Below are positions 1-6,341 of a DNA stretch of 13,696 nt, piece after piece; the stretch's first letter is position 1; every line of letters begins with the position of its first letter. The stretch is from Bondarzewia mesenterica. Its lineage: Eukaryota > Basidiomycota > Agaricomycetes > Russulales > Bondarzewiaceae. The stretch lies in NCBI GenBank assembly GCA_004802705.1, contig SGPL01000731.1, positions 1 to 13,696 on the forward strand, in the 5' to 3' direction. The notes under the pieces were generated by a model. That model made no database searches. It was given only the letters and a program-made list of their open reading frames with translations, and had not been told where the DNA came from. Made by a program: the position numbers and the translations under genes.

Positions 1-550
1 CAATATTGCGGGGTGCGCATTTAATTGGCATATACGGTGATGCATTTCTCCCTCGGGATTTCAAGCATACATACAGTCTATTTGCTTTTGCTAGTTATTA
101 CATTAACAAATACTGTGATCACAATGCGAACGAAATCGCTTTCTGATTAATTTTGCTATGCTTGCCTGGTGAGATAGCATGCCTATCCTCAATATCTACT
201 GTGACTAAAGTTGAGCGGCAGCCATACTGGCCACAAAGTAACAGATGGCAGCAGACCGCCATTCAACAACGCAGTCGCCTCGCTCAAACGAACGGGCGAG
301 GTACCAGAGCTAGAGAAGGAACCACCGAAGGAGGAATATGAGACGGCGGAAGACGGCGGATCCGTGGCAGAGTCGTTGCTCATCCGGTGTAGCTTCCTCT
401 TCCTGGTTCTGGCAGAAGAGTTGCGACAAGTACTCCGTCTCTGCTCCCATCGCAGCATGACATTCACATCGGGCTTGCCAAATCACTCTTCTGGGTGAAT
501 TGCCCACCGCACGCTGCACACTGAACGCTGAACGCTGCACGTCGCACACC
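1..550. other. Gene-poor left edge
   Basis: I can support no gene here. A plus-strand open frame at about 211-498 has an acidic, protein-like stretch (VPELEKEPPKEEYETAEDG), but it has no ATG start and no convincing splice partner. A minus-strand frame over the same bases is also open. Both could be chance. From 508 to 540 there is a short run of CTGAACGCTGAACGCTGCAC-like units next to the repeat copy that follows. Confidence 0.4.
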
Positions 551-706
551 AACTTGTGACCGTGCCCTGGTAAATTTGTTTCTGACAACAACTGCATCAT
601 GATGACGCACTGCGCATGCTGTTTTCTGAAACTGGAGCGTGTAGTGCGTCATCGTTAGGAAACTCCCGTTGATCTGCTGTCTCAAAGGCCAAATGGCGAC
701 TTACTA
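551..706 (-). repeat. Dispersed inverted-repeat element, copy 1 (inverted)
   Basis: The 53-bp core at 601-653 is bounded by perfect 11-bp terminal inverted repeats, GATGACGCACT at 601-611 and AGTGCGTCATC at 643-653. The same core occurs at 2169-2221 and 4885-4936 in the opposite orientation. Homology with the third copy extends outside the core on both sides: about 551-585 (ACCAACTTGTGACCG-like) and 681-706 (CTCAAAGGCCAAATG). The repeated unit is therefore longer than the hairpin core. This resembles a non-autonomous, MITE-like element. No clear target-site duplication was found and no transposase is encoded. Confidence 0.75.
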
Positions 707-1604
707 ATTACAACTGCGGAGAAACGCAAGTTAGAATTAGAAAATAAACAGAGAGAGAGCGTAGCGTCAATGATGACACGTACACTCTGAGGCCTGGTGA
801 GTCATCGGTATAGAGCTTCAACATGAGGAGCCGCCTGCGCCTGCTGAACGCATCGAGTTAGGTTTGAGACTTGTGAGTCGCCAGCGCGATGACTATGCAC
901 AGCCCAAAAGTCATCAGTATGCCTCTCGTGCCGGAGTCATGGAGTGGGAACGGCAATGCTGGCACACATACCGAATTTATGCACCTGGAGGCTTCGCGAT
1001 GGCATTGGCACTCGGGGCACGGGGTGCTGCGGGGCGTTCGGAGTCGGAGTCAGACTGTGAAGACATTCTGAAAACTGTTTCAATGCCGCGCAAGGCAGGG
1101 GTGATGAGGAGAGGGGAGGAGACTTACCATGGTGTGGGTGAACATTGGAGTGCTTTGCTGGTCAATGAGCTAGCATTCCCAACTGGGCGAACACCGGGCA
1201 CCTGCTATCGGCGAGACAGCAGATGCATGAACGGACTAGCGGGAGATGGGATGGTGGTAGTAGTGGACAGGCCAGAGATTGGGAGAAGGTAGTCCACCTA
1301 ACTGTCATGGTCAACACAATGGCAGAGCAAGTTAGCTTCAAGCTTCAAAGCTTCAAGCTTCAAGACGCGTCAAGGCCGTGGGAGAGCATCTCAGGTGCTG
1401 ATTTGCTCTCCCACAGTTCAACACGCGGGGCTTCATTATCCCTGTGCCATAGCTGCCACACTTGCAGTTCATCCACAGCGAGCCTGTGTTGTCATTGACC
1501 TTCCTACGAATTTACTAGCCAATCCCGCACTCCCCGTTTCGCTTTCACAGAGGCCAACGCTGACAATTTCTCTCGCCGGCTCAAGATATTAGGATTACCA
1601 CACA
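707..1604. other. Intergenic, no supported gene
   Basis: There is a plus-strand open frame of 142 codons at 864-1292, but it begins at a non-ATG codon, lacks recognisable domains and has no splice or promoter context. I treat it as chance. The only structured element is the AAGCTTCA tandem tract at 1334-1364, listed separately. Confidence 0.4.
1334..1364 (+). repeat. AGCTTCA short tandem tract
   Basis: Four near-perfect 7-8 bp units of (A)AGCTTCA run head to tail. The tract is a simple local satellite with no sign of function. Confidence 0.8.
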
Positions 1605-1765
1605 CCTTAGCAGCCAGCCTCACAGTACGTCGTCCACAGCTTCTAGACCATGAGAAATGCTCTGTGTCGTGTTGACTTGACTTGAATGGTGAATGATAAA
1701 CACAGAGCGAGTCAATGTGCATCCCGCACAGGAGCAACTGAACTTGGTCAAAGCAACCCTGGCCA
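1605..1765 (+). repeat. 161-bp direct repeat, copy A
   Basis: This block matches 3201-3361 at a constant offset of 1596 bp, with six mismatches that I could count (about 96% identity). It contains an internal 9-bp inverted repeat, GCTCTGTGT (1659-1667) and ACACAGAGC (1700-1708), which could form a stem-loop. The flanks of the two copies differ. Candidate explanations are terminal direct repeats of a small element enclosing 1766-3200, or two insertions of one short element. I saw no TG...CA ends or clear target duplication that would establish an LTR. Confidence 0.85.
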
Positions 1766-2155
1766 GTACCTCGTAGATGTCTAAATGCGCACCTGCAACT
1801 CAGTATTCCCCGTCCTCATGCCCCCGTCTGACTATGTGCTCTTGATCTGCCCCTCCTGCAAAAAGTGAACTTCACAAGCCTCATTCACTGTCGGGAATAC
1901 CACGCCTCAATGTGTGGTCCGTCGGATAGACCTGGGTGGCTCTGTGGATAAGGAGCAGACAGTACGCTGCTCTCTAGCATCTGGCTCACGCTCCTAGACC
2001 TTTCGGGCAGGCTGATTTTAGATGCAGAGGATAGGTATATCTTGTTGGTGAAGGTGCGTCGTGAGGGCCTCAATTGAGGAGGTTTTTTGAGAGAGTTGGA
2101 TTCAGGTTGACCCTTTGTCCGTAGACCATCGCGCAAGTGCAGTTGCTCGGTCTGC
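1766..2155. other. Intergenic, no supported gene
   Basis: I see no coding-like frame with splice support and no recognisable element here. The stretch lies between repeat copy A and the second hairpin element. Confidence 0.4.
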
Positions 2156-2221
2156 ATGGCCTTTGGATAATGACGCACTACGCGCTCCACTTTCAGAAAA
2201 TGGCGTGCGCAGTGCATCATC
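2156..2221 (+). repeat. Dispersed inverted-repeat element, copy 2
   Basis: The core at 2169-2221 (AATGACGCACT ... AGTGCATCATC) is the reverse complement of the core at 601-653, has the same 53-bp length and shows scattered substitutions. The left flank GGCCTTTGGATAATG resembles the flank of copy 3, but the longer flanking homology seen between copies 1 and 3 is lost or deleted here. Confidence 0.7.
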
Positions 2222-2279
2222 ATGATGCAATCAGACTCAGCGTTCAACCATCATGATGCAATCAGACTCAGTGTTCAAT
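2218..2279 (+). repeat. 31-bp tandem duplication
   Basis: Two adjacent 31-bp units, 2218-2248 and 2249-2279, both begin CATCATGATGCAATCAGACT and differ at two positions, both C/T. The duplication starts at the right end of the hairpin element copy 2 and so may have arisen during or after that insertion. Confidence 0.9.
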
Positions 2280-2437
2280 GTTTCAACATTCAGACCGAAG
2301 AATGCAGCGGAGGGTCTGATGACGGCAGGTGCATGAGGCATAATTTTATGTCTCTCATCCAGAGCACTATATCGTGCATCTGTTATCATGCATGCTGATT
2401 GTAGTGCTTCATAGATGCAGATCCACGCATACATACA

Positions 2438-2656
2438 GATTTTGATGTGCTTGATGTGCTGCATCTCCCTCCTGGCAGCTCGCCTGCCATTTCTCGCATC
2501 CCAACTCATGGTTCTGGTGACCCTATCGATGATTTCACTGAGAGAGATACGATGGACGTAGACTTGGATGAGTTCGATGGTACCAAGCCTCACCGTGCTC
2601 ATTACTCCACGGAAGGCTACATTGAACACACCGGCAAGTGTTTGTTCATCTATTAA
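2438..2656 (+). pseudogene. Coding-like fragment, acidic, unrecognised
   Basis: A plus-strand frame reads DPIDDFTERDTMDVDLDEFDG followed by a His/Tyr-rich segment ending near HTGK. Its composition and the GT-type donor (GTGTTT) at about 2644 suggest an exon, possibly from a decayed mobile element or gene. I do not recognise the family. It has no clear ATG start and sits between repeats. It may connect to the coding-like frame at 2724-2882 through an intron. Confidence 0.3.
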
Positions 2657-2723
2657 CCCGTAACACAGTGACACTACATTCTACACATAAGATTACCACA
2701 TCTCTATCCATACCCGTCCGCAG

Positions 2724-2882
2724 TCCCCATCGTTGCAGAGACCACCTGTTCAGAACCTCTCGTTCTCGATCTATGGTCTGAACAATCAGGATTTGGAGCG
2801 TCAGGCACTATACCACCGCACCGCTGACAATACCTACGTAGAGTCGCTGCCCAATGGGGAGATAATTATAGCAATATACTAA
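2724..2882 (+). pseudogene. Coding-like exon fragment, unrecognised
   Basis: After a CAG acceptor at 2721-2723, a 52-codon frame reads SPSLQRPPVQNLSF, then a segment containing NNQDLERQALYHRTADNTYV, and stops at TAA 2880-2882. The composition is protein-like, but no family was recognised. From 2883 to 3173 I see only one short open frame (about 3012-3206), without support. Confidence 0.3.
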
Positions 2883-3173
2883 ACCATCCGATGGGTTTGA
2901 ACGGTCATCGAGGCTGCGACCCAGCAGGAACACCAGTGCACTGACGCGGCATCGACATCGACGGAGCCCGCGTCACTCGATCTGTCCATCTCTGACACGC
3001 TTAACTACACGATGCACCTCACGGATGACTTGCTGCCCATCAGCACCAGGCAGGCTGGGCCTGACAGCTCAGACCTGCCCGAGACGAGGTATATGCGGCA
3101 GATTTCGGCCGACCAGTCAAAACCGAGATATGCGTCATGTCTACTCGGAAATTCTACACAGAATGCGATCTTG

Positions 3174-3185
3174 TTTTTTTTTTTT
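3174..3185 (+). repeat. 12-bp poly-T tract
   Basis: An uninterrupted run of twelve T ends 15 bp upstream of repeat copy B. Read on the minus strand it is a poly-A tract, which could be a retroposition scar or simply a homopolymer. Confidence 0.8.
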
Positions 3186-3200
3186 GTGTTAGTATATCAT

Positions 3201-3361
3201 CTTTAGCAGCAAGCCTCACAGTACGTCGTCCACAGCTTCTAGACCATGAGAAATGCTCTGTGTCGTGTTGATTTGACTTGAATGGTGAATGATAAACACA
3301 GAGCGAGTCCATGTGCATCCCGCACAGGAGCAACTGAACTTGGTCAATGCGACCCTGGCCA
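3201..3361 (+). repeat. 161-bp direct repeat, copy B
   Basis: This is the partner of 1605-1765 at a 1596-bp offset, about 96% identical. Its right edge abuts the first recognisable coding bases of the cysteine-rich relic gene. The repeat or its insertion therefore probably defines the 5' breakpoint of that relic. Confidence 0.85.
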
Positions 3362-4800
3362 TAGCCAATTGATCATTCCCAAGACGTTCACATGTGCTCA
3401 GCTAGGACGCATCTGTGTGGAGCTGAGCACTGACTGTCTTACTCAGACATGTATAGCCGTGCACCTTGCAGGAGGTAAAGACGGCAATGGTGACTTATAT
3501 ACCTGCCACGGCCAGTGTACATTGCCCTATGACCATCTAGGCGACATACATGAATGCCAGCATGTGAAATCCTGTCCGATCAAGTGCCAATTGTATGTTT
3601 CCTCTCTCTCATATAGCCAGTAAATGACTCAAAATCCCTTGTCCAGTTGCCCGCGTCTTTGTAGTGTCGCTGATCATTTCCATGGTCGGAACTCCGATGC
3701 ACTTCATCCTTGCGGGCAATCTGAAGCACGAGAAGTTTCAATACACAAAGGTATATTTTATACACTCGGCAAGAAATTATCTGCCGGTGTTGACTCAAGC
3801 AATGATACAGTACACACAAATTGCCCGGCGATTACTCTGTGAAATCCTTATTCCTCCAGGCTCAATCCGTCATCTAGGGCTGCATAAACACAGCAACAAT
3901 GAAGAACCATTTCATTTCTGCGAAATAAGGCGTTCGCAATGTCAGTATTTTTGCACTTTTCCTTTGGTTTTGTATTCCATCAAGTCATGCCTTTGTTGTT
4001 AATGCATTCAAATCCATCACAGGCCACTCTCAAACTCTGCACAAAACTCGCCACAGATCAATGTCTGCAGCGAGAAGGCTAGTCGATTCGCCCGATGACA
4101 CCGTCGAGCTCGACCGTCATAAATTTGGATCCGAGAATGATGGTGCTCGTATGCTCTAAAATCTAGTTCACTACGATTATAAACTCATTCAGCACATCAA
4201 TATTGAACTAAACTGATTTCCAGGTGGGTGCATCTCAAGGGCGTCACGCACACGTCGATTTCTGGTCCGTTCAATTTTTTTGGTCGGTTGCCAGTTCTTA
4301 CATGTCGGTATCATTGCAGCCGTGCACAAGGCCAACCATGCCAAGAAGGCGAGGTCAGCATATCACCAAAGCTAGGATGCGTCCATTTCCAGATCGCGAA
4401 AAGGATTGGGTATCACACCGCCTTTATTGGGCCCGACTTGGTAAGTTGCAAGTCATCCGACCACTCGCATCTCACTTACTGACTCGGTGAGAATTAGGGT
4501 TCAAAGGTAAGAGTTCAAATCAGCTATCTCCCACCTTTCTCTAACTCTTAAATGCTTGTGACTAGATCCTTATTCACGGGAGGAACAGACGGAGTTCAGC
4601 AAATGGTTGTCGTTTTCACGGTTTATTTAGCACGTTCTATTGATGGTCGTTTTTCAATCAGTGACTCAATGTGTGGTGGTACGTCCAAGCTATGGACTAG
4701 ATGCAAATGTCCAGAAGATAGCGCAAGTAGAGGGCATCTTTGCTCAGGAGGCGATATCCTGCCTCAGCTGAGTTTTAGTGTGCGTGCCACACTTTTCTGC
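3362..4800 (+). pseudogene. Decayed cysteine-rich VWA-associated fungal gene
   Basis: Joining exon-like blocks gives a run of motifs that I recognise from a large fungal/basidiomycete family with Cys/His-rich modules upstream of a von Willebrand factor A domain. Blocks are about 3362-3592, 3647-3750, 3811-3967, 4023-4156, 4224-4440, 4566-4605 and 4662-4800. Visible motifs include CHGQCTLPYDHLGDIHEC, CPRLCSVADHFHG, HEKFQYTK joined to YTQIARRL, IPPGS, HSNNEEPFHFCE, GRHAHVDF, and DPYSREEQTEFSK joined to CDSMCGG. Several introns are intact (3593-3646, 3751-3810, 4606-4661). The gene is broken. The frame shifts between CGQ and KHEKF near 3717-3726, the donor after 3966 is off by one base, and a TAA at 4157 falls where the family continues without a usable donor. 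The N-terminal part is missing upstream of the 161-bp repeat. The VWA domain is missing downstream of 4800, where a repeat begins. No function is expected. Confidence 0.7.
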
Positions 4801-4803
4801 AGT

Positions 4804-4988
4804 AGTAAGTCAGCATTTGGCCTTTGAGAAGGGTCTGAGCTGCCAGCTCAAGCGAAAGGCATTCGTCACTGGGGGAATAATGATAATGACGCACTACGTG
4901 CTCCACTTTCAGAAAATGGTGCGCGCATGCATCATCATGATGTCATGGTTCCTCTGAAACAGGTTTACCAGGGTGCGGTCACGAGTTG
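4804..4988 (+). repeat. Dispersed inverted-repeat element, copy 3
   Basis: The core at 4885-4936 (AATGACGCACT ... ATGCATCATC) matches copy 2 directly and copy 1 inverted, with one base lost in the right arm. Flanking homology to copy 1 covers CATTTGGCCTTTGAG (about 4814-4828) and the TTTACCAGGGTGCGGTCACG stretch (about 4964-4983). The element lies at the 3' end of the relic gene and probably truncates it. Confidence 0.7.
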
Positions 4989-5097
4989 GCAAGCTTACCA
5001 CAAATATGCTGCTGCAATGGAAGCCTCATACATAGATGGAACGGAGCTGTGTGCTAGGGTATACATGCTGGACCAGAAAGTTCCTGAACTCATATAG
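4945..5097 (+). other. Short ORF overlapping repeat copy 3
   Basis: An ATG-started 50-codon frame ends at TAG 5095-5097 and contains the protein-like segments QAYHKYAAAMEASYIDGTEL and ARVYMLDQKVPELI. The first third overlaps repeat-family sequence also present, inverted, near 551-585. It may be the tail of a coding region once carried by the repeat or of an adjacent dead gene. No family was recognised. Confidence 0.25.
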
Positions 5098-5254
5098 AGA
5101 GTAGTAACTCGCTGTTGAAAGTGAGAGAATGTACGATGTTTAGCCAAATTGTATATACAGTGAGTTAATTTCTACTCATATCAGCATCAGCAAAAGGCTC
5201 GAGATTTCACAGAGCGATATAACATAGCACAGAGGAAAGTCCGAAAGTACAGAA

Positions 5255-5864
5255 CTATGGCTCCATCAGTTTCAACCCCAAGCCAACCACAGCGTGATAT
5301 AGGAAGTCCATCTCATCATCCGTAACATCCACAAATACATGAGGGACCTCTCCATTATGCTTCAACACGAGCAAGTGTCCTTTCCAGACGCTTATGTGGA
5401 CCTTCTCCATCTGCACACACTCGTTTTCCTTCCCCGAAATATCAGCCATGGTGGACAGTACAGTAAACCTGTCAGGCCAAAGCTGACCGGGCACGGGCCA
5501 CGTGAACGTTGAAGCTCGAATGGGAGCACCCAAAAATTGCCCGACTTCCACCTCCATACAGGGTCCATTTATCTGAAACTCACGCACAGGCAGCGCGATA
5601 AGTGCAGCACGCGGCTGATCGCATGGGAGGCAGAGAGCAGTGATGGTATTCTTCCACTGCACCAGGCTCTAGATGATATGTATCAGTAAGGTCGACAACC
5701 ATATACTGATACAGGACAACACACTCACATTGCCCGTGCAAACCGTTGTGAGAGTTTGCCAGTGCTCACCTCCTGGTGGCTCAGCTAACACCCACCTTGA
5801 GCAGGCAATGATGGTGAGCTTGACAACGCTAGGTAAGATGAACAATACTGATAAACTTACTCAT
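5255..5864 (-). CDS. Hypothetical protein, 157 aa, three exons
   Basis: The model is ATG at 5864-5862 with exons 5861-5864, 5729-5784 and 5255-5668 on the minus strand. The introns are 76 nt (donor GTAAGT, acceptor TTAG) and 60 nt (donor GTGAGT, branch-like ACTGATA, acceptor CTAG). The joined frame starts MTEPPGGEHWQTLTTVCTGN and ends at TAG 5257-5255. The ATG is split from the next codon by the first intron, which leaves a four-base coding part of exon 1. The protein has no signal peptide or membrane segment. It reads as a compact beta-rich domain (GPCMEVEVGQFLGAPIRAS, then FTWPVPGQLWPDRF, then HISVWKGHLLVLKHNG, then FVDVTDDEMDFLYHAVVG). It resembles short lineage-restricted polypore hypothetical proteins as I remember them, and I cannot assign a function. 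It lies downstream of, and on the same strand as, the HECT-like gene, with about 480 bp between them. Confidence 0.7.
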
Positions 5865-6341
5865 ACTGAGGTGGCGACCTGTAACCGCATCGGCAGTGAT
5901 GATACATCAAGTTCAAAATGAGGGAGTAGGAGGGGGGCGAAGGGGGGCATGAGGGCACCATGAATTGCATCTATTCATCTTTTTACCTATCCAATCTATC
6001 CTCAATAAATCAGATTGGTCGGACATCACACCGAGAATGGGATGATCTAAAAGGCATGCTGGAGGATTGTTGAGCCACTCGCAGTGAACACCAACCGATG
6101 AGCGGGCATGAGGGAAGGATGAAATTGGCAATGAAATGGAAAAGGCATGATATATTCTAGATGATGACGGCCCTCAACCCTCATATGGGGGCAAGCGCTC
6201 GAGTTGTAGCAACCAGGAGACAATGCAATGCAGAAGATGGTCCCCAGAGTGATTGCGACTCCCCATGACATTTGTAGTACCCCAAAATGTATTTGTACGG
6301 TCAGCCATACACGAGTGGCCTAATTACATGGATCATTATTT
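5865..6341. other. Intergenic spacer between two minus-strand genes
   Basis: Two overlapping minus-strand open frames (about 5913-6131 and 6047-6271) have no splice links to either neighbour and no recognisable features. I treat them as chance. A G-rich tract lies at 5927-5948 on the plus strand, just upstream of the small gene's start. The spacer should contain the 3' end of the larger gene's transcript and the promoter of the small gene. Confidence 0.4.

Noticed and set aside
211..498. Acidic 95-codon plus-strand frame
   Set aside because: It starts at a non-ATG codon, an opposing minus-strand frame is also open, and there is no splice partner; I could not decide that it is coding.
864..1292. 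142-codon plus-strand open frame
   Set aside because: It has a non-ATG start, no recognisable motif and no splice or promoter context, and it lies in a repeat-rich stretch; chance is more likely.
1605..3361. Confirmed LTR retrotransposon
   Set aside because: The direct repeats are real, but no TG...CA ends, primer-binding site, protease/RT/integrase motifs or target duplications could be shown.
4490..4545. tRNA-like TTCAAATC words
   Set aside because: T-loop-like words occur, but no cloverleaf with acceptor and anticodon stems can be drawn around them.
6047..6271. 74-codon minus-strand frame between the two minus-strand genes
   Set aside because: It cannot be joined in phase to either neighbour with good splice sites and has no family resemblance.
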